A stretch of 64,000 nt of DNA from Chamaecrista fasciculata (taxonomy: Eukaryota; Streptophyta; Magnoliopsida; Fabales; Fabaceae), in assembly GCA_003254925.1 (NCBI GenBank), contig QANZ01000210.1, forward strand, positions 64,519-128,518. Reading direction: 5' to 3'. The notes under the pieces were generated by a model. That model made no database searches and had not been told where the DNA came from. It saw nothing but the letters and a program-made list of their open reading frames with translations. Shown piece after piece: positions 1-10,900 of this stretch. Made by a program: the position numbers and the translations under genes. The stretch's first letter is position 1; every line of letters starts with the position of its first letter.

Positions 1-1134
1 TAAAAATAGGAAAAAAAAAAAGGTCAAAAAGACAGTTAGTATATCCTTTCTCAATCAAAAATCAAAATGATTATTTTCCAATAAGTACACCTCTAACATT
101 ATATTCTTATATTCACCCACCTTATTAATATTATAAATAGTTGAATAATTAATTGTGATTGGTTGGTGAGTTGAATTGATGAAGACTATTCTTTTTGGAT
201 AGAAAACTGAAATGCAATAAAAACGGGAAAAGTACACATATATATATAATTAATTTAAGTCAAAATTTTATTTTGGTCTCTAAACTATAGGGTGAATGTT
301 TTTTGGTTCTTAAATTATTTTTTGTTTCACTTTAATCCTCAAACTTTTCTATTTGATCCATTGTTAGTCAAAAACATCATTTTGTCTAGTTTATACTATT
401 ATATCATACCTAGAAAATTGAGGTAAACAACTTTTCCTTTATACAGTGTCCTAATTAATAAGTGAGTTGGTAGAAAGTAAAATTAAGAATAATTATTTTT
501 CTTAATCACAAATTAAAGATAAATTTGTGGTTTATTTTTCATTCTACTAACAAAGATATTTCTTTTGTTCTCTATTAACTTAGTGTGACGTATATACACA
601 GACCAAAGTGTACTTTTGGTCCTATAACTTTTGCTCATGTCTCAATTTGGTCTCATAACTTTCTTTGTTGCACTTTTGGTCTCGTATCTTTTGTTCAGGT
701 CTTAATTTGGTCTCATGTTGCACTTTTGGTCTCATATATTTGGGCTAAGTTTGCAGAATTAGTCTCATATCTTTTGGTCAGGGTGCAGAAATGGTCTTAT
801 ATTTTTACAAAAGGTTCCTCATTGTGGGATTAATTAACGACAGAACTTTTTGCAAAGATGTTAGACAAAATCTATAAAAAAAAAATGAGATCATATGGGA
901 CCGATTATACACCTGATCAAAAGATATAGGATCAAAAGTGTAAGATATGAAACTAAAAATTTACTTTGGCATATATAATAGTATAGATATGAGATAAATA
1001 CTAAATAGTTTAAGTCAAGTGTTTAGCTCAGATATAACTAACAAAAATGAGATTTTGATTTTTGAGGCTTAATTTATGATGGCATTAATGAATGAATCAA
1101 TGGTATTTAATTAATTGACTATACCTACATACAG
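1..1134. other. Probable intron upstream of the GDSL exon
   Basis: No exon with a GDSL motif is visible here. The stretch is AT-rich and holds a one-sided TTTTGGTC-type repeat near 260-420 and an inverted-repeat element at about 601-970. It is best read as the first intron of the GDSL gene, with the first exon further left. Confidence 0.5.
601..970. mobile_element. Inverted-repeat MITE, TTTTGGTCC type
   Basis: The left end begins GACCAAAGTGTACTTTTGG and the right end is its rough inverted copy, finishing CTTTGGC at 970. Several short units of the form TTTTGGTCTCATAACTTT repeat inside the arms. No clean target duplication was found (flanks are only both ATATA-rich). It is probably a non-autonomous Mutator-like element of the kind seen elsewhere in this window. 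Confidence 0.55.
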
Positions 1135-3308
1135 AATGTGATACCATTGTGGAAGGAATTGGAATATTACAAGGAGTATCAAGCAAGACTAAGATCCTAT
1201 CTTGGTGTGAAGAAAGCAAACAAGGTGATAAGTGAAGCCTTATACTTAATGAGTTTAGGAACAAACGATTTCCTTGAGAATTACTACTTGTTACCCACAA
1301 GGAGGGTGCAATTCAGTGTGACGCAGTACCAGGACTTTCTGGTGAGCCTGTCTGAGAACTTCATTAGGGAACTGTACAAACTGGGAGTACGGAAGATCTC
1401 CCTCACAGGATTGCCGCCCATGGGGTGTCTGCCACTAGAGAGAACCACCAACGTGATGGAAAATCACGAGTGTAATAAGGAGTATAACGACGTCGCTTTG
1501 GGGTTCAATAGAAAGCTTGAGAATATGGGTGCCAGGCTGGCAACAGAGCTTCCTTCGTTGAAGTTGGTATCTGCAAATGTGTATGAATTGTTGTATCACA
1601 TTATCTCACGTCCTTCTTCTTACGGTAAGCAACCTCTTATATATGTTTTTTTTAAATTGGGTAAATTACATTGTTTTGGTACCCGGTCCTACCCTGTTTT
1701 ATGGACCGATTTCACTTTGATACCCTCTTCTTTCACGATTTGTTATCATATTATATCTTTTTTAGGGTACTAAATTGTTAAAGGTGCAAAGAACGTAATA
1801 TCAAAATGTCACTTTTGAAAGACAAGGTACCAAAGTGTTAACGGTCCAAAGAGCAAGGACTAAAGTGTTACTTTTGAAAGAACATGGTACCAAAGTGAAA
1901 TTAATCTATAGAATAGTGTACCAAAATATAATTTATCCCTAAAATAAAAGGTTGACCATTTAAAGCAGTGTACCAAGATGCCAACAGGTTTATTAATGTG
2001 AGAGAGTGAGAGTCATAAAATTTCAGGCTTTGAATTTGATAATATTTGGTTGGAAAGAGAGAGAGAAATGAGTCCTAGCTGTTTTGTGTCATCTTCCAAC
2101 TGAATGCATCACATCATGGGGTGTTGTGTTGTGTTGTATAAATCAGTAAATATATATAACGTGTATATTATAAAGGCTGCGCTTTGTGTACGTACGTAGT
2201 AGTTGTGGTCTTCAAGTTGGCAGTTGGAATTGCTCTTAATACTCACTCACCTACTCTACTCTACTCTACTTCTCCACTAATGAATCTTCTGCAGTATAGA
2301 TCATGTGTATCTATTTATATTTGAAGTTTAGTAAAAGAATAAAGGAAGATAAAATACAGAAGGGTAATTTCAAGGACAAGTGGATATCCACCTCTCCAAA
2401 AGTCCAAAGTGTGTCACTCTAAAGAAAAAAAATTTAAGACTCTTTTATGGAGTTCATACTCTAGCTAATCTTTTTCTCTCTCTCACCTCTGTATATAATA
2501 TAGGGTAAATTACACTTTAGTATTATGAGGTATAGACCAATTTTATTTTAGTTTTATGTTATTTCAAAAGTAACATTTTGGTACCCCATTCTATTCACTG
2601 TTAACACTTTGGTAAGAAAAACTTTTTTTCCATTATCTCTTGACGAAAAAACAAAGCATGTGCATAGTCAAAAACACGAAATTCATCATCTTAAACTCAG
2701 ATTTCATGATCCAGCCTTCTAAAAACACAATTCAACATGTACTTGAAAGCATAAGAATTTATGTTTTTTTTTGGCTGAATCATGAATCCGAGTTTAAGAG
2801 GGTAGATTTCGTGTTTTTGACTATGCACGTGATCTACACGTACTTTTTTCCATTAAAAGGTAACGAAAAAAGAATTTTAGAAACCAAAGTACTAACGACA
2901 AATAGAACAAGGTACTAAAATGTTACTTTTAAAAGAACGGTAAACCAAAGTGGAACCGGTCCATACCTGACGCACCAAAATATAATTCCTCTACTTTTAA
3001 GTTTGGTTCTACTTGACTCGGTGATCTTATGGAGAGATCTAGTTGTGAATTTATTGAATAATAAAGCCTTTAATTGATTAGTAATTAATATTGTTATAAA
3101 TGAAATGGATGCAGGATTTGAAGTGGCAGAGAAGGCATGTTGTTCGACAGGAACATTTGAGATGAGTTATTTGTGCACAGAACACAATCCACTAACCTGC
3201 AAAGATGCCGACAAGTATGTTTTCTGGGATGCCTTCCATCCCTCTGAGAAAACTAATCGCTTAGCCTCTCAGTTTTTGATTCCAAAGCTTCTCGCTGCTT
3301 TTCAATGA
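1135..3308 (+). CDS. GDSL esterase/lipase, 3' part (last two exons)
   Basis: Two exons, 1135-1624 and 3115-3308, join in phase and encode the last 227 residues of a plant extracellular GDSL esterase/lipase, a family that hydrolyses acyl esters and is usually secreted. The first visible residues (NVIPLWKELEYYKEYQ) match the middle of the family, so the first exon with the signal peptide and the GDSL serine block must lie left of the window or be lost. The GTND block (oxyanion-hole Asn) is in the first exon here and the catalytic DAFHP block (Asp and His) is in the last exon, ending with a TGA at 3306-3308. The acceptor before 1135 (TACAG) and the GT/AG pair around the 1.5 kb intron are good. 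That intron holds two inverted-repeat elements (1659-1939, 2503-2989). From memory it is closest to Arabidopsis At2g04570. Family is certain; whether the gene is intact cannot be judged. Confidence 0.88.
1659..1939. mobile_element. Inverted-repeat MITE in the GDSL intron
   Basis: The left end GGGTAAATTACATTGTTTTG is matched in inverted form by the right end, which finishes near TTATCC at 1939. TACCAAAGTG-type units repeat inside. It lies wholly in the intron between the two GDSL exons. The ends resemble those of the larger element at 19409-20806. Confidence 0.55.
2503..2989. mobile_element. Foldback MITE in the GDSL intron with an inner hairpin
   Basis: The outer arms begin GGGTAAATTACACTTTAG and end near TATAATTCC. 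Inside is a second inverted repeat, arms about 2655-2722 and 2768-2835, separated by about 45 bases and matching at roughly 85 percent by eye. An open frame across it (2640-2918) is only the repeat read through and is not a gene. Confidence 0.55.
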
Positions 3309-5589
3309 TCCTTTTTATTTATAGATACTTAAAAGATGACAATGTAGTTTCCGGATCTATTTATTTGCTATCTAAGAATTTCCTAAATTTACTATTCAAC
3401 CACTCAAGGCTTTTCAAGAGTGTGCATTAGCTACCCAGTTTGGGGAAGCCAATATTAGGCTTCCAAGTGAAACCTAAATTCAAATATTGTTACCTTAATA
3501 CATGATTTATCATCATCTTCAATGAAATTAGCTTATTTTGGGGGAATAAATTAAAGACCAGTTATGCAAAATATATATATATATATCAATTAAAATTGTT
3601 GTTAATTGTTATTGCTATTGTGTGTGTATATATATAAAAGCCTTCTCCATTAATAGTGAAGAACTCAAAATGGGTCATACAATATAATGAATTATTCACA
3701 AAGGGTGTTGTGAGACTCACTTCTAGAGGATGGTGATCGACTATCAAGGCTCATTCAATTTTATCATATTTCTTCACAAACGTCCTTTCCTCTTATACTT
3801 CCAAAGCATTTAACCATGCATTGTGTCATCATGTCACTCTTGGACAAATCTTTTTATGTTTTCTAAAGTGAGGTTACAATAACTCTTTCAACAATTCTTG
3901 AATATTTAAATTTAGTTTCAAACAACCTTACATTGTTAATAATGTTAAGTAACCTATCTTTCATCTTTTGCAACTCAAATTTCCTTAATTTTTTTTAGAT
4001 TAAGAATAGAGAATTCATTAAAATCTAGAATCAGAATTTAATTCATCAATAATCTAAAACGGTGGTTCATCAATCCAATCTACATGGACCACTCTAACAA
4101 TGCATTCAATACTACCATTACCATATTATCCAGCAAGCTAGCATCACAATTAATCTTAAAAAAACATTTTGGCGATGGACACCATTCATCATAGAATAAT
4201 AGAAAGAAGAATTAACATTATCCTCTTATCGAATTCAATATTGACATACTTTGTATTCTTTCATTTCCAACTCTCATAATTCTTTTATTGATTTAAAGGA
4301 GTGTTTGGTACGCAAATAAAATAACAATTTCAAAAGTATGGAGTCTGGATTAAACTAATCATTAAGGTCAGTGATTCGGGTCAATCCGTCAAAACCAACC
4401 CAATCCGCAGTGGTTTGGGTTGGGCTGCAAGTTTTAGAATTTTGAACCCGTTTAACCCAACCCAACCCGTGAGCCCACAATTTATTTATTTTATTTAATT
4501 TTAATATATATATAAATAAATAATAGTTAATATAATTTTATAATATATGACTCTTAAACTATTTTTTCCCTTTAACCTTAACGTTGCATTAATGACTTCA
4601 CTTTCAATTAATCAAGATTAACTTGTATTTGCCAACTTCAACTTCTTAATGAGTGTATATGACTTTCAATCATATTATTAATTCATGAATCATCATAATA
4701 AGACATTGTTTTCATCAAAATTCAATATAAAAAAAATTGAAAAATAAAATAATTGTGAAGTCAAGTATATTTTTTTAACAAAATATTATTTACAAATTGA
4801 AATGGGCCAGCCCGCCCAACTCAACCCGCTATTTTTTGATCTAGGCTGAAATATTTTTTTTTTGCAAAACCCAATCCAATCTAACCAACCCTCATAGTTG
4901 ATTAAAAAAAAAAAATCAGCCCTCATAAAATTTTAGCCCAAACCAACCCGTCTTGAACTCAACCCAACCCAACCATCGAACACCCTTCTAATCAACTTAA
5001 GTTTTAGTATTGATGCAGTCATCTTAATTTTAAAATATCAGCTTAATTTCAGTGACGTGATTCCAATAAAAGAAAAAAAAAATTGTAAATGAAACAAATG
5101 CATCCCACGATGGTCAACGCATATAGACGAAATAATCATTACACAGTAATTCTAATTCAATTCGAAAAGGAAAAAGAATTCATAAAGTTGTGTCAAACAA
5201 ATTGCACAAGCTTCTTTTTTTTTTCATTAATAAACTTGAAGATATAATTGAATGGATCACTTTTAATTTATTTAGAACAAAAAATTGAATATGATATTTA
5301 TATTAAATGAAAAGATCGAATTATATAATTGATCCTTAAATATATACTAATACAAGAACACATAACTTTTACAATCGTATATTACAAGAAGAATATATTA
5401 AGAAGATACTTAAGCTTTTTCAACCACTAATAAAACAAGCACAAATAAAAGGATGGAGCATATAGTTTAACGAACTGCAGTGTGCACGATTAGGGAATAA
5501 CCTGTGGGTGTACTTGTTATCTTTCTGACCATGTTCTCTGAATTTGCCTACAATTTACGCAACAAAAACTAATAAACAAATAAAGATTT
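3309..5589. other. Intergenic region between the GDSL and EF-hand genes
   Basis: No coding exon is visible. The first 250 bases are probably the GDSL 3' UTR, with a possible AATAAA near 3545. A probable hAT-like MITE lies at about 4365-4990. The remainder is AT-rich single-copy-looking DNA. Confidence 0.5.
4365..4990. mobile_element. Probable hAT-like MITE rich in AACCC / GGGTT motifs
   Basis: The ends carry opposite runs of the words GGGTTGGGTT and AACCCAACCC, and the right end, read on the other strand, starts AAGGGTGTTCGATGGTTGGG. Such ends are common in plant hAT MITEs, and the certain hAT MITE at 62040-62374 has a related end (TAGGGATGTTCAAAC). No target duplication was recognised, so the limits are approximate. 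Confidence 0.4.
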
Positions 5590-6118
5590 AGTTAAAATCT
5601 TATTTTGAACCTTTATCTATGGGGCTAAATTTTATTTTATTCTTACATATACTTTTTTCTATTTCAAAAAGGTTACTTTATGTTTTCATAATGTTTAATT
5701 TTTAATTTCAAACAATTAAATATAATAATTTTTACCTCATTTAAAGTTCGAATGAAACAAATTTAGAACTATAAGTTATTTTTAACGATTGTTTTTTTCT
5801 ATCAAATTGAAGTTATAAACAAACTAGATCAAATTGAACTTTAAAAGTGAGACATTCATTTCACAATCAAATAATTAAAATTGATCATATGTTTATCATT
5901 TCAAGTTTGAATATAATAAGTTCAAAGTTAGAGTCACTCTTAATGAGTTCTTTATCTCTCTAATTAGATTGTCGATAAAAAATGTCAAATTGTGCTCGAG
6001 AATGAGTTTGAAATTGAAAATGAAAAATTATAGAAACATAAAATATCACTTTGAAAAAATATAAGATTAAAGTGAAATCTGACCTATATATAGAGGACCA
6101 AAATGAGGTTTCAACCTA
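5590..6118. mobile_element. Inverted-repeat MITE in the EF-hand gene promoter region
   Basis: The left end (TTAGTTAAAATCTTATTTTG) and the right end (GAGGACCAAAATGAGGTTTC) are inverted copies with several differences. The element ends about 140 bases left of the TATA box of the EF-hand gene, so it forms the distal part of that promoter. No exact target duplication was seen. Confidence 0.5.
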
Positions 6119-6258
6119 AATGTTTTGAACATCCCACCGACTTCTAAAACAGTAAAACATCTCCCACTGAACAAAGGGTTCATTAATTCTCAGCCGTCGA
6201 TTAAGAATAACTTTGTGATTTTGGTAGAAACGTGTAGAGGTTTCAAATTGCAATGGGC

Positions 6259-6268
6259 TATAAATAGA
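6259..6268 (+). promoter_or_regulatory. TATA box of the EF-hand gene
   Basis: The word CTATAAATAG lies 67 bases before the start codon at 6336. A start of transcription near 6290 would give a leader of about 45 bases. It is the clearest core promoter in the window. Confidence 0.7.
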
Positions 6269-6335
6269 GGGAGCAAGGCAATTCCATTATTCAAATTGAA
6301 AAGAGTGAAGCAAGCTAAGCATTAATTTGAAGAAA

Positions 6336-7332
6336 ATGAGCGTAGAAATATTGGATGGAGGGACAATAGTGAAATTCTTGGAGGATGAAGAAGCATTCAA
6401 CATAATAGTGTGTGACAGGTTCAGCCTACTTGACACAGACCACGATGGCCTTCTCTCTTATGCTGACATGCTTAAGGAGCTTCAGACTCTCAGGGTCTTA
6501 GAGACTCACTTTGGAGTCGATGTTGAGCCTGACCCTGATGAGCTTGCTCAGGTATCATTAGTTTTTGAAAAAACCCATCATTTAATAATGGCCAAAGTCC
6601 TATTTTGGTACCTCATATTTGTTCAAAATTCTGTTTTGGTCCTTCAAGTTTTTTTGGTTCCGTTTTGTTTTGGTCCCTCTTGTTTGCTCAAAGTTCCGTT
6701 TTGATCTCTTAATTTTCTAAAAAGTTTCACCGTTAGTTCCTGGCTTTTTTATCCACATTCTGTTTAAAAAAAGAAGAAAAAAACTAACTTTCATTTCTCA
6801 ACAATTTTGCTCTTTTACATTAAGGTTCTTCCCTTTTGTAAAAGAAAAATTGTTGAGAGATAATAGTTAGTTTTTTTTTAATAGAAAAAGTGGATGAAAA
6901 ATAATCAGAGACTAATGATGAAACTTTTTAGAAACTTGAGGGACCAAACCAGAACAAAAAAAACTTGAGAGACCAAAACAGAACTTTGAACAAACATAAG
7001 GGACCAAAATGGAACGAAAAAAACTTGAGGGACCAAAACAGAACTTTGAACAAACATGAGGGACCAAAATAGGACTTTGGCTTTTAATAATTCAATTCTT
7101 GAGATTTTGGTTTATATATATGATGATGGTGATGGGTTAGGTGTACAAGTCGTTGTTCGTGCAATATGATCATAATTTGAATGGGACGGTTGATCTGGAA
7201 GAGTTCAAGAAAGAGACGAAGCAGATGATGCTTGCCATGGCAGAAGGGATGGGATTCTTGCCAGTTCAGATGGCTTTGGAGCAAGACAGTATTCTCAAGA
7301 AAGCTGTTGAGAGAGAAACCACTACAACATAA
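6336..7332 (+). CDS. Small EF-hand calcium-binding protein
   Basis: Two exons, 6336-6551 and 7141-7332, join in phase 0 to give 135 residues. The first ATG (6336) gives MSVEILDGGTIVKFLEDEEA; an earlier in-frame TTG is not used. Two EF-hand loops are visible: DTDHDGLLSYAD near residue 33 (Asp instead of Glu at the last position) and a canonical DHNLNGTVDLEE early in exon 2. The protein is probably a soluble calcium sensor or buffer; its partner cannot be told from sequence. A plant family of this length and start (DUF-free, two EF-hands) is known, but I do not recognise a named member. A 493 bp MULE-like MITE fills nearly all of the intron. The gene converges with TAF6. Confidence 0.9.
6590..7082. 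mobile_element. MULE-type MITE with 9 bp target duplication, in the EF-hand intron
   Basis: The ends are inverted copies (GGCCAAAGTCCTATTTTGG at left, CCAAAATAGGACTTTGGCT at right). The 9 bases TTTAATAAT stand directly on both sides (6581-6589 and 7083-7091), as expected for Mutator-like insertion. There is no coding capacity. The intron without it would be only about 100 bases long, so the insertion made most of the present intron. Confidence 0.85.
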
Positions 7333-7942
7333 TTTCTCAACCCTTGACTTATTATGACTCTATTATGATTTATGAGTATCACAACACAAACACACTCACA
7401 CTCACTACTTGTTCATTCTCTTTTGTGCACCAATCAATCATGTCATCTTCTACAATTTCATCACCCCCCATGGAAACAAATTAGGGGGAAATCGGATGTA
7501 GCCTTTTTTTTTTAGTAAAGACTAGTGTTTTCACAGGAACCAGAAATTTTCATTCACAAAAAGGTGAGGTGAGTGAGATGGGTGTGCCAAAAAGTAATGA
7601 GAGATTGTTAATAGAATAAATATTATCATTCAAAGGTAGACGGAAGGAGGAAGAGAATAAAAGAAAGAATAATATGATGACTAAAATGCCACAAATTTGT
7701 TGACTACGCAAGCAAAATGCTAACTTAGGCAGATATTCCCATGTGAGAAACTCAGACTTTCTATAAAGCAAAAAACAAATAATTGATTTTGTGAGAAGAA
7801 AAAAGAAGTGAAGAGATACCAAATAAAACATCTAAAAAATTTTGGTAACCAGAACATGATTTTGACCTAAAATAATATCAGTCCTGACCATGTCGCCATG
7901 TCCTATTCATAAGCAATAGAATTATGTAAAATTTTCACAAAA
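7333..7942. other. Intergenic region between convergent genes
   Basis: This 610 bp stretch separates the stop codons of the EF-hand gene (+) and TAF6 (-), and should hold both 3' UTRs. The open frame at 7550-7831 on the minus strand has no recognisable similarity and is not supported as a gene. Confidence 0.5.
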
Positions 7943-10900
7943 TTACAAGAACAGATGCATCTCAGGAGCAGGAATAAAGGAAAGAATGCCTTCACCAAAC
8001 AGATCATGTAGTGATACCAGTGTACGTCCAGAGTTCAGTTCTTTTTTCCAAACCTGAGCAAGTATAGCAGATGTCTTGGGTGCCTGACTTCTTAGCTTCT
8101 CACTTTGAACTCTTGTATCTGAAATGGCTTCATTAGTCATCTGTCCAGAAGATGATGCGACCATGATTGAATTGGCCGACGAAACTTGGGTCTCTGTCAT
8201 CACTTGGCTATGAGGTGGCGAGGAAATGGTACCATCAGTTGCAATTTTCTTCACAGGCGGCTCTTGCTCTATTACTTCCAAGCTCGCCTTACGTTTCCCT
8301 AGATAATCAATGATTGGAAAGAGTAAGCCTCAAATTATAAACAAATGGATCATGAACAGATATGTAGTATGTAGATAACTGATAGGTTTTACCAAACTTG
8401 TTAAAGTAACAAGCTGACCATTTCATCCATTTTTAAGGCGCCATAACTTTTATGGATTACAGAAAATCATCATAAAATCAGTAACAATTATACCAGTTGT
8501 CAATAGGGATTCAAGAAGTTAGAAAGCAATATTTTCATAATTGGATCAATCATGTCATAAGAAGTAATAATAGATTAATTTTAATCTAAATTATGTTTTA
8601 CATTATAAGAAACCATGTTTAACTTATAATTTACATAACATATACTCAAAAAGTAACAATACACATCAACATATAACATAACTATAATAAAATACAATTT
8701 TAATCATCCACACACAACCTTTTAAGTTTCAAATTCTAATACTCTTATATGGATTTTGTTTGTCCTCTTATGTCTAAATTTCACAGCTTTAGCAATTTAA
8801 ATTAGATTTGCAAAGGCCAATATTGAGACCCAGAATGCAAGAAAGGCCTATATTGTGAACCAAACTGAAAAAGGCTATATATGAATCTTCATTTTCTTAA
8901 GTTTTTGAAACTGACCAAGCCGGTTCTCTCTTTTAAGTCTGGACCCCAATTCAAATTGGGTTTCCCAATTTTTTTTTTGGGTTCAGCCCAAGCCAGTTCT
9001 CTCTTCTTGAAGTCTGGATCCCAATCAAATTGGGTTTTCCAACACTGAGCAACTCAAGCCGTCTTTTTTTAGGGTTGTCAGTCAGACCAGCCAGTTTAAT
9101 CTTATATTCCCATTTTGATAACAAATTGTAAGGAAGTCATAATTGCTCAGTACCCTATCGCACTCAAGGACATATAAACATGGCTAAGATAAAATCTTAT
9201 TGAAGAAACTTAGCTAGCGCCAACAACTATATCTATAAATGCTGGGTCAACCTACAAGTTCATCTGTTCATTAAATGATAAAAGCATTTTCTTTCTTACT
9301 TCTTTTTTATTGAATATAACTACATAACAAAAGATTCTATAGAATGACGAATGAATTCACAGTAAGGTATAAGAGAAGGGACCAATAAAGGACTCGAGCA
9401 GACCACACATTTCCCTTACGAAAGCAGAGATATTCAAAATGAAATCACAGTAAGGTAGACAAGCATATTACAATTTAGTTAATATAACAAAGACCAGACT
9501 TGAGTATGGTTCCCACTTCACAATCAAATGCTTATTCCTTCATTCAGCAAGCTGATAAATTTACATGCAGATCTATTTCTTCTGTGCGTCTTGTAAACTT
9601 GTTTCAAATCAATGAACAACCAAAATACAGGAAACTGTCTGCATTGATATGAGCAGGTTTAGACATTATGCTAGCATTAGTTATTTGTATGACTGACCGG
9701 TATTGTCTTAAACCAAAAAGAAACTTACAAGATGAAGCAGTAACAACTCTCACATTGGTCTTCCACAAAGCATGAGGAAAAGGTGATGGAAGTATTGGGA
9801 ACATCTTCAGTCGATCATATATACAACGACCTGCAGCACGCTGAAGAATATATACATTCATTCTGCTAATCATATTATACTCAAACTGATGTTTTTCACC
9901 CATAAAGCATCAATCTTCATGTTATCTGTAATTATTTCTTACCAGCAAAGCCCCATATACACGCCAAGCTTCATGCCTTTTCATTTCATTTTTCTGCTTC
10001 TCAAGAAGCATCTCTGGCTCAAGAAGTCGCATATATGGTTCAAGATTTGGAAGTACAAGAAGTTGAACCTACTTACACAGACAGGATATGCATTAAAAAA
10101 AATGCCTTTTGTTAAAATTCATGTCAGACATAAATATCATATAGCAAGAAATATATTGATCAAGTAGAAAGAAAAAAATAAAAATAAAAGTAAAAGAAAA
10201 CCCTGGCAAAAGATATTCTTGAAAATTTTCATGTTAGTTGGCAGCTTGATGCCCAATTCACAGTTTACTCAAATCGCCAAAATTCAAAGACAAAAGTTAA
10301 AATTATACAATATAATTAGAGTACAGAAAATCATTTTTAATATTGCTAGGACAAAAATCATAAAAATTCCTACTGCAAACCACATATAGATATAATGCAG
10401 TCATAAAACTTGGATACTTACAGTCGTTTAGACCTATGAAGGGTTCTTACAGGCAGAAGACTGAGTATAGTTTTGTAGAGTAAAACATCACATAGTGATA
10501 GTACAGCAACTGAGACATCAAGTCTCCAAAAGTGATATTATGATAGGGATTTGGGTAGTATGAGATATACAAGTCCCACACCAAGGGATAGTTTTCCCAT
10601 GTCACTTGAGTCTCATCAACCTCAATTTGTATTGAAATTGTGGTCATTTTCAATTTTACCCGAGTAGATTTGGGAACAAGTTCCTTGATAAAATTGACCA
10701 ATGTCCAAATGCATGTTAAATGACAAAAGAATCAAACTTTAGGCTCTTATTTGTAATTCAGAAAAAACAAAATTAGATTAAATCTTCTCCCCTGACGTTA
10801 AAACAGTCTCATCTCTCAGGACGTCTCTAAAAGAAACAGAAATCAGAGTTTTCAGATAACATACAAGACATTTTAGGTGTGCCAAATCCACATAGCATAT

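Noticed and set aside
585-833. 82-residue frame on the plus strand
   Set aside because: It is a reading of the TTTTGGTC repeat units of a MITE arm, with matching inverted copy to the right.
2121-2270. Short tandem runs (GTGTT and TACTC units) in the GDSL intron
   Set aside because: Only three or four copies each, ordinary microsatellites.
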